A program made the position numbers and the translations under genes. Source: Blumeriella jaapii (Eukaryota; Ascomycota; Leotiomycetes; Helotiales; Drepanopezizaceae). Taken from it: a stretch of 64,000 bases of DNA. Location: NCBI GenBank assembly GCA_009599575.1, contig VWND01000005.1:1550001-1614000 (forward strand), in the 5' to 3' direction. This document shows positions 12,061 through 26,680 of this stretch, one piece after another. Under the pieces are notes generated by a model. It was not told the DNA's origin. It searched no databases and saw nothing but the letters and a program-made list of their open reading frames with translations. Numbering within the stretch: position 1 is the stretch's first letter; every line of letters begins with the position of its first letter.

Positions 12061-13443
12061 TCCCTGGAGCCGAATAGCGCGACGGGATTTCTCGGCCGAG
12101 GTGGAAAAGCAACCTGCCGATCAACAGATTGCGATTGTTTTAGTTCTCTCCAGAGAGAGGAGAGAGGTAGAAGTTTGCAGCTAGTCCTAGGCTCCGTGGT
12201 TTTTGCCAGCGTAAATGAGTACGAGGGAAACAAAAGTAGGGAGGTAGTCAGGCAACAGACATGTGCGTCGTGGTAGGTGGACGGTGAAGGGAGAAGAGGG
12301 TGGTGTCGAGAGTTCAAGAGCATGAGAAGGCGAAACGCGTTCCGACGCTGGGCGGATTCGATCTTTTGGGCTGCGGAAATTTGGGGCTTAGTTATGTAAC
12401 AAAAAATTGTCGCTACTACTACAAATGTCAACTCGTAGAGGTGGTCCAGCGGTTCTTCGGAGCCGTTAGGTGCTATTGTCACCCATTGGTCTATCACTGC
12501 TTGCAGTGGTAGCCATGGATACTACCCGACTATAAACAAAACCTCTACAAACTACTAACATCTAGGATCAAGCAACACTTGATAGTCCAAACTCAGAAAT
12601 GAATCTGCTCTCTGGGCGCCTTACTTTTTTTGCAACTTTTTTTCTTCATTTTTTTGCGACTTGTTTTCGTCACATTTTTGCGACTTTTTCTTCTTCACAT
12701 TTTTGCGACTTTTTTCTTCTTCACATTTTTGCGACTTTGTTTTCTTCATATTTTTGCGACTCTTTTTTCTTCTTATTTTTGTAACTTTTTTTGGGGGGTT
12801 TGGTGTTGTCTTTTTTGATCCCAGCAAAAAGTGCATATTTAGATTGCGTAGAAAGCGCCCAATCAGTGGTACGAGTTCTGATACTCCTGGCACCAGCAGA
12901 TGCTCCGCAGAGCTACGAATTGCTATCCCAAATGCGCGTTCCCGTCAAATCACATCCGAGGGTCCTCTTTTACACACAATCACACACGGATCAAAATCTC
13001 GCAGCTTCTAGAGTACATCATATCATCTGGGTGCAAGAACCGCCCTCTCCTCTTTCCCACTCGTTCTCCCCATACCGAGTTTTAGTTTCGTGCCTGGACC
13101 AGACTCTCCAACCACGGGCCAACCAAAGTAGTCAAAGCCAAAGTCAAAAACCAACGTAGAGAAATGTGCTCCAAATGCACCCAACCCGTCCGACCCATCC
13201 CACACTCCGTTCGTAGCAGGAGAAAACAGAACAGAAAACGCCGTGGTATGCTTGCTTGCTGTATATCTATCGCTCTCGACCCGATCTTTCTTGCTTTTCA
13301 GCTATCCTTCATTCCTCAATGGAACAGACGCAGTCACTTCCGCCCTGAGCTTCGGGGCACAGCGCCCTTGCCTCAGGTAGATTCCCACCGTGATATTTTT
13401 ACAATCAGCAGGTTGTTTGTTTGGACCAGGAGAAAAGAGAAGC
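12061..13443. other. Intergenic region between the 69-aa candidate gene and the NUP170 3' end
   Basis: Apart from the minisatellite at 12617-12792, no conserved coding sequence is seen. Short open frames at 12791-13451 have no recognisable content. The last few hundred bases are presumably NUP170 3' UTR. Confidence 0.5.
12617..12792. repeat. T-rich minisatellite, about 22-24 bp unit, roughly seven copies
   Basis: The unit is close to ttcttcacatttttgcgacttt, repeated with small length changes and substitutions (gcgac, gtaac, cacattt, tatattt). The tract lies in the intergenic space between a possible small membrane gene and NUP170. It produces misleading Lys-rich (minus) and Phe-rich (plus) reading frames that are not genes. 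Confidence 0.85.
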
Positions 13444-16400
13444 TCATCTGAACGCCCTCAAAACCCTCTTCCTCAACTCCTGGCTAGCTTGCAACTCGTT
13501 CGCCGCCAGCGCCCCCGGCGCCTGCTCAAGCTCAACCAAAATTTCCATGACGGCGTCGGCGTTGTCGCCGCCGCCGTACAGAGGCTGGTTGGTACGCACG
13601 CACTCCGAGTACCACTGCTCCATCACGTACATCATCCAGCTGGTTAGAACGTTCTTGCGCGCTCCCACGAACGGCGGCGCCGTGTTCTGCCACATGTCTC
13701 TGAGCACGGAGATGATCGTCTCAGGCGGGAAACCGACCTCGAGGAAGAGGTCTGGGAGCCAGGTGCGGGGACCGGCTGGGCCACCGGTTGTCGTTACGGC
13801 TCTCTCGACGCAGTAGGTGGCGAGCAGGGGGATCAGGTTGTGCGGGGAAAATGTGGACTCCGAGCCAGAGAGGCGATGGGACATTTCGCGGACCATGGTG
13901 ATCACGGCTTCGTAAGGTTGCTGGGTTGAGGTAGGTGTGTCGTGGCGTTCGTGAACTTGCTTGAGAAGAGAGAACCAGGTGGCGTTGATGTCGGCTTCAT
14001 TGGTGTGCGTGGCGGCTTCATAGATGGAGAGACAGATGTCATAGTAGCCGGCCGGGTCGGCAAATTCGTTGTAGAGCTAGTGCAATTAGTAAAGACTTGA
14101 TCATTGGGAGTTAGAGACTTACAACGTCAAGAGCGAGGATACTGCCATCGAGCTGAGAAGCGAGGGTGGCTCTTCTTTCCTCGTTACCTCGAGGATCAGC
14201 TCGCACGCAGTGAAGAAGCTCGTCTTGAATATTGGCGACGTCTAGAAGCTCGGTGATCTCGTACAGAAGAACCTGTTGAGCTTGGCGTCCAATGCCAACA
14301 GTATTGGCGGAAGCGTTCGCCTTTGCTCTACTAAGATACTCGATTCTCTTAGCGAGGGGAATCTGAAAGTCGCCGTTTGCAAGGTTGAGTTGGACAGTTG
14401 CAGCTTCGTAGAAATTACTGCGATGGACGTAGAACCTCCAAAGAAGATCAGCTCGTTGCAGATCTGTATCAGCTGACTTCTTGAGATATTGGACGACGAA
14501 GGGCGAATCAACGGCGAGCAACACATCTGTCCACCCTTGGCTAAGATACCAGTCGTAGAGGCCAAATTGGAACAACTCATCATCAGACTCATTAACCACA
14601 CTTTTGGCTTCATTTCGCCTCGTAGCAGAGACTGTGAGCCGTCCGTCGACCGATTGTGGTTCAGATGCACTGACAATATCAACTGCATGAAGAACATGGT
14701 GGATGAGACCGTAACACTTCTCTCTGTAGAGGTACAGACGCTCTCGGGCATCTTCGGTTGGTCTGTTCTCATTGACCCACGCCAATGCTCTGTTGCCTCG
14801 ATCCGATTCTTTAGCAGCGACCAAAGCGAGACTAATAGCACCCGCATAGAAACCGAGATTTGTGAATTGTTCAATAGCGTCCTGCAAGTACGTGAAAGAC
14901 AAAGCTCCCGCAACCTGCTTGAAGAGGTTGTGACTTTCGTTGAGAAGTTTCCGTTGCATATCTGAGTTTGCAGAAAGTGTGCTAGCCTTCTTCAGCTGTT
15001 CTTGTGCCTTGAAGATAATGACATCGTCAGCACTGCAGAAGCTGCCGCAACGGCGACGAAGTGCTTCAGCAACGGTATCGATGTTGGAGCCATTGGCAAT
15101 GTTTCGGTTGACGATGGCTTTCACCAAGACCTTGGCTAAGTCCTTGCCTCTCTCGGTGGAAAAGAGCTTCTCGTATGTCAGGTCACGCAGTTCTTGCTTG
15201 GAACCATCTTCAAGACTGGCAAAAATTTCGTCGACCCTCTCATCAAAGAGCATCTGGACAAAGGATATACCTTCGATGATATTCGAATTAAGCTTTTGCA
15301 AGGAATGCAGAGCTTGATGTTCGCCTTGGAGGGCTATCTCTTCCTGTTGACTGAAAACTCGTTGCAAGCCCTCTGGACCGGCAAGACCTTCGATGAATGA
15401 CTTGTTCTTTTCCAAGAACGTAGCCAGCTTGGTTAGGTCCTCCTGGATGGAGACAAGCTTCAGCGGATCAGCAGTGGATTTTATGACCCGCTGCGGCCTT
15501 GTTGGCCGGTACTTCTTGCGTGATCACGGAAGATTTCCAGATGGCGCGAACAAGTCGACCCATGTATATCGCCAAGCCCTCGTGCCGGGATGAGGGTCTA
15601 ACGTTGTCGATTGCCTGCGAAGGACCTTCCGAAACCATATTCTCGTTTAACGAGGGCCGTCCACCGAATTCCACGAAGCACTTCCGCGCCAATTCCAAGG
15701 TTTCAGGGTTGCTTATCCGCGCAATTCTGGTATCTCCAGGTGTCATGTCGCTCCCTTGACCACAAGCACGGCTAGAGCAGTCGCCGTAGTTTCGGCCCGA
15801 CCATAGTTGCGAATAAACTTCTTGATCTCGGCCTCCAGGCCCTCGTCACCACCCTGACTCCGAATAGCAGCAGCAAAGATATCTACGAGGCGTCGGCGAC
15901 GAATAACGTGAATGCCAGTATTTGTCAAAATCGCAACTTCTTGGGGGGGCTCGTCGAATTGTACCGCGAGCTCGTTGCCGAATCCCGTTGGGCTATGCCC
16001 AGCAGCAAATGGGGGTGTAATTAAGCCAACATCCTCAGCGCGACTGTTCAAATTGATCCAACAGGCCTGTTCGAAGTATTTCGGGGCTGTATTTGCCTGT
16101 GCTTGGGCAGCGATCCGGCCCGTATCGGGGCTAGACAAGAAAATGGCGTCCCTCTCATTACCATTCGCCTTCAGGACAAAGCAGAAGAACAGGCCAGGCG
16201 GGAAGCGGAGACCCATTTGGGAGAATGCAAGAGCCAGTGATGAGGTCTCGATAGCCGTGTCGGCGGTACCAGCATAAGGAGCCAAAGCTGTACTGGCGGG
16301 TATAGGGGTGAGTCGGGGAGGGAACTTGATGTGTTGGACTTGCATACTCTGGGGAGCACCTTGGTTGTTGTAGTTTCCTCCATATCCCCGGGTTGCGCTG

Positions 16401-17669
16401 AGAAACAGTCGACAGCCAGTGGTCGTCGTAGCCATCAAATGGAGTTTGGATCCTTCTTTAGCCGATATGGGGCTGATCGAGCAGATTTTCATCGTATTGG
16501 TTAACAGAGGGGATTGCGAGACCATGTGACTGATATCTCGCAAGAACTCTTGGCGTTTCTTCTCGATGACTTGTTGCAGGCTGACATTAGTATCCATGTA
16601 GAAAGTTCTGATGGAGGATTCGGAAGAGAGCGTGTAGAGTAGCCGTCTGCTATCGTCTACCACCATCGACACCACATGCTCCTGTGATTTTGCGCCCCAA
16701 AAGGGCACGAGAGATGTATATCCAGGCGTCGTATGGCAGACCTTCCCACATCTGCTGGCAAACCACTTCTCCTCTTGCTGGTACGTCAGCTCGTAGATAT
16801 CATTATCTGCTCTCCCCGTAAAGAAGATTCGTCCTGTCGCCCTCGAGCCCTCGATAACCTCCACATTAATTCCACGAATGTTCAGCGCCATCCTGGTCTG
16901 ATACAGCGAAACCGTCCGTACACCAGTATTATCCAATTTCGACGTCAGAGGCGTAGTCTCCAGCCTGGACGCCACGCCCAACAGGATCATCTCAGCAGTC
17001 GTAGCCACCACCAGCAAGTATGTGATCTCCTCGACGAAGACCCCTGCTCTAGGTACAACCAGCTTGACGGCCGTAATGCTATTCGACTGCTCCTCGAAGC
17101 CAATGACCTCGGGATTCGGATTCGTGTAGTCCCACAGGTACAGCGCGTTGTCAATCACCACCCATGCGTGATTCAGCTCGGCGAACAGGCCCATCATCGT
17201 CTGCACCTCGGCGCGGTTGTACTGCTCGAGGATGCGGTCGGGGATATCGTACATCTTGGTTCGTTGGAAGGGCGCCCAAGCAGCCTCGGTGCTGTAGTTG
17301 GGAAGATCGTAGTCGGAAGAGATGCCCTCTGCGCGAGCTTCTTGTCAGCTTTGTCCCAGCAAGGATGGAGACCCGGCGCAACTTACGTCTAACATAGCTA
17401 TCAATCTCGGGAAAGTTTGCTTCGCGATCGAGGACGCTATTGATCGTGTTGGCTGCTCGCACGACCGGGGGCAGAGCTCTGGGAGGTGGGTTCTCGCGCG
17501 ATTGGGGGTTTGGATTTCCATCGTTTGTCGTCGGGCCTGCAGGAGGCGGGCGCCCGTTCTGCGTGAAGAGCGGCTGTCGAGGGGGCGGCCCAGACTGGAA
17601 TCTCGACGCTGCAGGCGTGGCAAAGTATGCGCCTGGGAGAGGTCTCTGTGGTGTAGCTGGATACGCCAT
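13444..17669 (-). CDS. NUP170: Nucleoporin Nup170/Nup155 (Nup157/170 family), about 1373 aa, two apparent frameshifts
   Basis: This is a structural subunit of the nuclear pore inner ring. Exons: 17669-17387, 17328-14123, 14076-13444. The N terminus is a Pro/Gln-rich tail, then 'YDIPDRILEQYNRAEVQTMMGL' and 'AWVVIDNALYLWDY', the classic entry to the Nup133/Nup155-type beta-propeller. 'FFTGRADNDIYELTY' lies in the middle, and 'ALALAFSQMGLRFPPGLFF' resembles the linker. The C-terminal helical stack includes 'FIEGLAGPEGLQR', 'GEHQALHSLQ', 'NRNIANGSNIDTVAEALRRRCGSFCSADD' (quoted only in part by family) and ends in 'ELRKRVLRAFR'. Two one-base shifts interrupt the second exon: a missing G in a GGG run (plus 15753-15755) and an extra A in an AAAA run (plus 15479-15482). 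They cancel, and the exon sum is 4122 nt. A 55-nt intron could be drawn over the second, but continuous reading fits the family better. This should be an essential gene. Confidence 0.93.
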
Positions 17670-18404
17670 TGCGTGTGGTGTTGATGGAGGACGGCTGAGC
17701 TCGTGGACGCTTGCTGTCGTCGCGGTCGCAGAGGCGGCGGGGAATCGGGTGAGGAATTACCAGAACCTCATGAATAGCTCTCTGAGGTGATAGCGGTTAG
17801 ATAGGTAGGCAAGACGTTCTGCGACAGCGGCGAGCGGGCTGGTTGTGGGTGAGGTGAGGTGAGATGAGGTTGAGGAAGCTGGCAACATCACGATGCGCCT
17901 CGAAGACGCGTAGAAGCGAAGCTGGATCTCCAAAAAAATCCCGTCCAGTCGGCGCACGGGCCAGCAGCCAACCGAGTCGGGGACGAAGCTTCATTGTGAG
18001 CCCCGACGTTTCAAGAGGCAGAACGTTCCTCGGTCTTCGAGGACCATTGCTTTGTGTCGCGGAGCAAGAGATGAAGACAAGTTCCGGGGTCTCGTCAGAG
18101 CGTGGATTTCTTTATCTGAATCGCGGGCGTTGCAGTCGTCTTAAGAGCGATTGTCAGCCTCCTGTCACGATGCTTCTCGCTTGATATCGCCTCACGTATT
18201 TACGTTTCACAGCTACTGCGGTTCCATTCCATTCGTTTTCCTTCTTCTAGCTATCGTTCTTGTCGTTGTCTGCAAACACCCTGTTTTGGAAGTAAGTCGT
18301 GTGTCACAACTGCTGTACGTGCTCCCAGCTGCCAGCGTTCAGCTCAAGGCTTCAGCTTGGGTCCTTTCCCAATTCTCGTTCCATCTTCCCCTGCCACTAC
18401 CGCC
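17670..18404. other. NUP170 promoter and KAR 3' region
   Basis: 735 bp separate the NUP170 start from the stop of the 3-ketoacyl-CoA reductase gene; both are on the minus strand. Open frames here have no recognisable protein content. A short tandem of gaggtgaggt-like units lies near 17850-17870. Confidence 0.5.
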
Positions 18405-19497
18405 TCAAGCCTTCTTCGCTTCTCTCTCGGCCTTCTTCAACGCCCTTTTCCGGATGCTCTCGTGCATCTTCCGGTTTTGCGCGACGGCCAACTCTGATCC
18501 ACCGCCGACCGTGTTCTCAATCCACCACTGCATGATCGCATGTCCCCAGAACGGCGTACTCGTGAACGCCATCTTCTGTGCTCCGCCCCTCCGTCCTACC
18601 TTACTCAGCACGCTCTTGACGAACATGCGCGGGCTCGGGATGAACATGCTCGTCTTGCGGATCTTAGACATCGCCGTCGTCACGAGGTACGACAGCACCA
18701 GCTCCACATCCACACCCGTGCCCTTCAGCTCTCCACCAAGCGCAGTGGACCAGTGCTGCAAGAATGCCTTGGAGCCCGAGTACGTTGCCAAGAGCGGCGT
18801 GGGTAACAGTCCCCCGAACGAGCCCATGGTAAGAATCAGCCCTCTCTTGCGCTGAATCATCCCTGGCACCACGATGTGCGTCACCCGCAACGTCGCCACG
18901 CAGTTGATCTCGATGATCTGCTCGACCTCGTCCTTGGGGGTGAGCGCGAACGGCACGGGGATGCTATGGCTCTGGCCCACGTTGTTGACCAAAATTGCCA
19001 CGTCCAGGGAATCAACGAGCGCTTTCAATTTCGCGTAGTCCTCTTCCCGGTTGAGCGAGAAGTCCATGGCAAGCGTCTTGACGGAGAGGTGGGCGCCAGC
19101 ATACTTTTGCGTGATTTCGGCGGAGAGCGTGTCGAGTTTGGAGGCGGTGCGCGAGACCAGGAGGAGGTTGAATCCCTTCTGGGCGAGCTGGATGGCATAT
19201 TCCTTTCCGATGCCGTCCGAGGCCCCCGTGATGACTGCCCAGGTGCCTTTCTTGCCATACGTGCGCAGCTTTTTCCGACGTCAGCAAGGATTCTCAACTG
19301 TAGATTAAGACGTCGGCGAGGGTGAGCTTGGGCGAGGTAGAGCTTTGCTTGGGACGCACGTTCTTCCCACTGAGCACGAACAAGCTCAGCAGCAGTCGCG
19401 CATAGCTGACGACCTTGCTTCCCGCCCAGAGGGCACCTATCGCAGCCAACACGGCCAGAAGGGGCGCGGGGATGCTGTCCAGCTTCAAGGATTGCAT
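18405..19497 (-). CDS. Very-long-chain 3-ketoacyl-CoA reductase (microsomal KAR, IFA38-like), 333 aa
   Basis: This enzyme catalyses the NADPH-dependent reduction of 3-ketoacyl-CoA in the ER fatty-acid elongation cycle. Exons: 19497-19360 and 19268-18405, with a 91-nt intron (donor GTGCGT, branch GCTGAC, acceptor AAAAAG). The N terminus has a hydrophobic ER anchor at about residues 12-45. Right after the splice comes [21 protein letters not shown], the Rossmann glycine motif (TGASDGIG at about 60-67). NNVG follows, then the short-chain dehydrogenase triad: Ser of MGSFGG (about 196), Tyr209 and Lys213 of YSGSK. The Lys-rich tail ([10 protein letters not shown]) suits ER retention. Length matches fungal KARs (about 330-350 aa). 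The start at 19497 is chosen because it puts the hydrophobic anchor first. It is transcribed divergently from ERG28. Confidence 0.95.
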
Positions 19498-19808
19498 CGT
19501 GGCTGTAGTGACGGTGTCGTGGAGGAAGGCCACCGTTGCGTTCTTGTGGTTGATGATGTTGAGGTTCGGTTGGGAACTTTTTGGTACAGTAACACAACTC
19601 ACATGCACGTGGGGGGAGGTGCTGTCGAGAACTTTAGGTCATCAGGCGAAAAGCTTGGCGACGGCCTAAGCGGGAATTTCTTGTGACAACTTCACTTCGA
19701 GCTGGGAGGTCGACAACGAACATCCAGACTTTTACATTGGAGGCGATTGATTCTCTGGGACGAGACAACCCCAACAACTTCAACAACTTCGAACACACAC
19801 TCGTTCCC
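19498..19808. promoter_or_regulatory. Shared divergent promoter of KAR and ERG28 (311 bp)
   Basis: The start codons of the 3-ketoacyl-CoA reductase (minus) and ERG28 (plus) lie 311 bp apart, so one short region must hold both promoters and both 5' leaders. I see no canonical TATA box or a sure sterol-regulatory element. The pairing of two ER lipid-synthesis genes suggests co-regulation, which is inference. Confidence 0.6.
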
Positions 19809-20361
19809 ATGATGTCGTCCCTGCTCCAGACCATCCGCTCCTCCCTCCCTCAGCACGAGGGCTACCTCCCGCACTGGCTCTTCTTCGTCCGTTCTCTCCC
19901 CTCCCCCCCCTCCCCTCCCCTCCCCTTTTCCCTCTTTTGCTCTCTCTCACTGACCATCACGCCCTCAGATCTCACTCGTCGCCCTAGGAAACAGCGTACA
20001 ATCCTACCTCACCACGAGCTACACCGCACGCCTCTACGCCGGGCCCAAACCCTCCTCCTCCCACCCGCGCACCACGCCCTCCGCCTCCCTCTCCCCCGTC
20101 ACGCCTCTGCAGTCGCGCACCTTCGGTACCTGGACCCTGATCCAGTCCGCGACGCGCATGTACGCCGCGTACCACATCGGCCACCGGGCGTTCTACGAGC
20201 TGGCCTTCATCACGTACGCCGTGGCTTGGGCGCACTTCATGAGCGAGTGGTGGGTGTACCAGACGGCGCGGCTCGGAGAGGGCCTGGTGTTCCCGCTGTG
20301 TATCGCGAGTGGGAGTCTGGTGTGGATGTGGTGTCAGTGGGATTTCTATGTCACGTCGTAG
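19809..20361 (+). CDS. ERG28: Ergosterol biosynthesis protein Erg28, 156 aa
   Basis: Erg28 is an ER membrane scaffold that tethers the sterol C-4 demethylation enzymes (Erg25, Erg26, Erg27). Exons: 19809-19886 and 19969-20361; the intron has donor GTCCGT, a CTGAC-type branch and acceptor CTCAG. The protein starts MMSSLLQTIRSSLPQHEGYL, continues 'ISLVALGNSVQSYLT' (first membrane segment), 'RTFGTWTLIQSATRMYAAY' (the family's GTWTL..S.VR.YAAY core), 'FAFITY'-like 'LAFITYAVAWAHFMSEW' and ends in a hydrophobic segment 'PLCIASGSLVWMWCQWDFY'. Length fits the family. A second Met immediately follows the first, so the exact start is one of two adjacent codons. Confidence 0.95.
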
Positions 20362-20603
20362 ACACTCGACTCGCTTCGAGAGCGGGAAACGGAGCTGTGC
20401 GGAGCTGGGGCTGGAGGGCCGATGGATACGTGGATACGTGGATACGTCGAGGAAGAGATGGGTGAAGCTGTGGGATAGGTCTGAAGGGATCGCTGATGTC
20501 TAACGCTGCCCGACTCCACAACACACACTCGTCCGTCCCACCCGCGCCATGCATTGCAACGCTACATTGATTTCCTCCCAGACTCGGTGTCCCAGGGAGA
20601 GGC

Positions 20604-23016
<2,413 letters not shown>

Positions 23017-26000
23017 ATGCCCAGAAACCAGTTCGGGAGGCTCATCAGCTCCCCAGACAGAGGCGAGAGTCAAGCCTCTCCCAACCGATCTTCATTATTT
23101 GGTTCCATGGGCCGGACTTTTGCCAAGGTAAACGCTCTCTCACCTCGCCCTTACGGCCGGACTAATCTGGGAACAGAAGAAGGGGTCTGTCGAATCTACA
23201 ACTCCGCGATTCGAGACCGACGACGATACTATCTTTGACCCAGTTAGTGGAACCTGGCTTGGCTGTTCCGTTGACCCAAAGCGCTCCTTTGGTGACAAGG
23301 ATGCCCGTGCCAAAGAGGTCAAACTCGACATGGAACAAAGCGTTGCAAAAGTCGAGGATGAGCCGCTGTCAACCCCGAGTCCTGGCTTGAGAATCGTTCG
23401 CCCATACCTCAATAGACACACCATTTTATCCACGCTCAGCGTTTCGGGGGAAGATACACATGATGTCAAGCGCAAATCTTTACCCGGAAGTTGCGCCGAC
23501 AACAAGTCAGTTGCAGGCTGTCTCGAGCCTATGAAGGAGGAGGCGGGAGCGGACGATGTTAAGCCTGAGCCAGCACTAGCCTCCGCTTCCAATCAATTTC
23601 TCGATAGCATTGGATTCGGAACGCGTTCCGGATCCGTCTCTCCCAGCAAAACCGAAGGTTCTTTTCTCTCTCACCGCCCCGCCGACCGAGATTCTGTAGA
23701 TGTCGAGAAATATGTCTTGGCATTGCCAGGTCCTACATTCAACACCGACTCCATCGAGAGTGGCCTTTCCGGCTCTACAGCTTCAAATTCGAGTACTGTT
23801 GAGGTCAATGAAGAGGCATGGCAAAGATACAACATGTACTCCAAAACCGAGGACCTCGCCGATTGCTCAGGAACAAGGCTTGTCACTCCGCTTGTCAACC
23901 ATTGGCCACTGTCTCAAGATGTAATCGATTATATTGAGTCCCTTTCCAAGCTGATCAAGGCGTCGTCATTGGGAAGTGAGAATGACGTGAAGCAATTGGT
24001 CGATGACCTTTCGGAGTGTGCTATTCACTTGGCGCGCCAACTTGAACAAGCTCACCACAACTTGGAGCGACTAGGAGCCTTGTACCAGACAGACAATACT
24101 CGCATCGAAGAAACCGTGAACTCCCTGCGAAAATCTCGTGACTATTTAGAGAGCGAGCGCTACAAACTCCCGAATCTGATAGCCACCCTGACGGCCGCGA
24201 GATCTGGCTATCTGACTGGCTTAAACAATTACCAAGCCAAGAAGTGGGAGTATCAAATTCTGATGCAAGAGCTAGAAGACATGCGAGTGGAGCGTAAAGA
24301 TAGACACGGGAGTACGGAAAAGCCGCAAGATCAAAGGAAAAAGCCTAACAGCCAGTTACGGAACATGAATCCCATGTTCGAAGACAATGCTACTGGAGTC
24401 AAGTGTAGCGTAAATGACAAACCTTCGAAAGCACTCGAAGAGAGCATCCCCCCTAGTCAGTGGCTAGGCAATGGGATTGTTGATGGCGCCAAATTTGAGT
24501 CAGAGGGCCAGAGGCGAGGCAGTGAGTTTACCATTGACGATCCTGGACTTGATAGATTTTCTGGAGGAAATGTCAACACTCGTATCGAAAAGGCCCGACT
24601 CCTTTCGGACAACACGACGCAACGCAGAGATTGCGGAGGATGCACACCCCGAGAACTCCACTCCATAGACTCTGATGTTCCAGCCGTCACCTTCCCTCAG
24701 TCTGACGTGGACAACTTCTGCAAGCAGCAACAACGACGCCACACTGTCATTGAGAAGAAACCATGGGCAGAAAATTCCCTCTCCACGGATCATCGGGTTA
24801 AGCGCAGCAGTAATCCAGTATCTCTACTCGCAGATCTTCATGCTATTTCTCGGCTTGACGCCGCAGTCGAAATCAGCCCCGATGCTCTCCACCAACGACT
24901 CAACGATATGGAAGACGCGATCAAAGTCAACGAGGAGAAGCGGGCTAAATGCGAAATGGAACTCAACAGCCTGCGAACGAGGACCCTTGATCTCATTGCC
25001 GAAAACGAACAAGAATTACGCAGCATGCGTGAAAGTTCTTCCCCGGTGGAACCTATGGAGGGAAAATCCGGTGAGCAGGACCCAGACCGCGCTACGTTCG
25101 AAAGAAACTCCCTGGCCAATCGATGGCAGACTCCGAGCGACAAACGCAGCCGGCGCCACTGCTCATCAAACAGTTGGTGCAGCTGCCAGGATGCCCAGGA
25201 GTGGATAGACGATTGGGAAATGATGGAATGCGCCCGAGGAATACTTCGTGGAAACTTACTTCCCGAGAAGGATTCTGGATCTGAAGGAGTACAAAGCGAA
25301 CAAGCAGAGGCAAAGATGACTATGCAGAACTGTCGTAACAATGATGGTCGTTCGAAGCGGCGAGGCGCACAAGGCGAGGGAAGCAATCTATGGCCGCGCT
25401 CATATGTCGATGCGGTACTTCAGAAAAGGCCGGTTCAAGAGGAAGAGAATCAAGATGATCCTTTGGCTCTTGCTCAAGTTCCTGTCGACTCCGATTCATA
25501 CGATTCTCGAGGACGTAGACTCTCTTCCCCTGAACAGGCTCTCATCCGAAGGTTGCAGAGAAAGCAAGAGAAAAAAGGCCGGAAGAGGGGAAAATTCGTC
25601 GCCAAAAGAGATGGAGATTTCGTAGACACAAGTTTAAATCACTCTTATGACAAGCGTTTTCTGCAGAAGCAACGGGCTGCGATGAAATTTATAGACAATC
25701 GGAACCGAGCGCCCCGGGCAGTCCGGGGCCGCAAGAACTTTACTCGGCAAGCCAGAGAGCGTTACACGTTAATGGATTGGGCTAGCAGGATTCGTTCCCG
25801 GGACATCAAAAAGGAGAGAATCACGGTGGAAGAGAAGACCAGAGCAAAGCATGCTTGCCCTGAAACATCGAGTAATCTCGTCTCGAAGCGCAATGGTACA
25901 GTGGGAGATGTGTTGGTTGCTGGGCCCGAGACCGACCTTCCCATGCTAAAGGCCCTGATGCTTGACTTCGGTACTCGGGAGGCACAGAACGGAAAGGCAG

Positions 26001-26680
26001 AGAAAGTCGACGGGAGAAGACGTTGGGCTAGCGACGATGAGAGCCACGGCGCCGTTGAGCAGGGCACAGAGACTCAGACTGTGGATTATGTATCGATAAA
26101 GGAAGCCTCCAGCCCAGCTCCAGACATGGGAACAGATGTCGAAATGCGGAGATCGGATACTTTGTCGGAGGAGCGTGATCTCATTTCGAAGCCGAAATGG
26201 GCCACGGAGGAAGATCTGGGACCCCCCAAACGAGGACCTCTCAGTCAGCCTGTTCCAACCGACAAGCTTGCCCAAAGATTGACAGACCTCAACATCCGTG
26301 TTGAGTTCCGCGATGCGATGATAAAGTTAGCAAAAAGTCTGGGTGTTGAAGATGAAATCTTGGGGGCTCTCATGAATCCTAACATGGGATGTTCCAGCCG
26401 GGCTTCCGCGACTGAGGCACTGACAGACTCTGTCGGCGCCGTCAGCAGTCATGGTAGTGCTGAGCATGAACCAGCGAATCTGCTTGAGACCCCGAGGAGT
26501 GATGACGTTGAAATCGGTGTCGAAAGCAGGGAGGAGACGATTGAGAGATACCCAAAGCTCGTAAGATGTCCCCGTAGGCGCACCATCTCGAACGAGAAGC
26601 GCGCCGAGCGATTTCTCAGCTCTGGGGTTTCTACGGACAGGAATACCATTCCGATAAAGCGCGGTGATGGGCTGCTCTGA
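23017..26680 (+). CDS. Large hydrophilic coiled-coil protein of unknown function, about 1204 aa
   Basis: The second exon is open for 1168 codons (23177-26680). A first exon 23017-23127 joins in frame across a 49-nt intron (donor GTAAAC, branch ACTAAT, acceptor ACAG), giving a start MPRNQFGRLISSP. I do not recognise the family. Visible features: a Ser/Pro-rich acidic N-terminal third; a helical segment at about residues 290-430 (QDVIDYIESLSKLIKASS, 'HLARQLEQAHHNLERLGAL', 'YEYQILMQELEDMRVERK'-like heptads) typical of a coiled coil; a second helical block with 'LNDMEDAIKVNEEKRAKCE'; a basic stretch 'RRLQRKQEKKGRKRGK' that could be a nuclear localisation signal; and a helical C-terminal region 'KLAQRLTDLNIRVEFRDAM'. 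No membrane segment or enzyme motif is seen. A still earlier in-frame Met at 22945 is possible. Confidence 0.75.

Noticed and set aside
12621..12893. Lys-rich minus-strand frame
   Set aside because: It is a translation of the T-rich minisatellite.
15450..15505. A 55-nt intron in NUP170 (GTACCG..GAAG)
   Set aside because: It keeps the frame, but removing one A from AAAA preserves continuous family-like sequence through the linker, and a second nearby break cannot be an intron.
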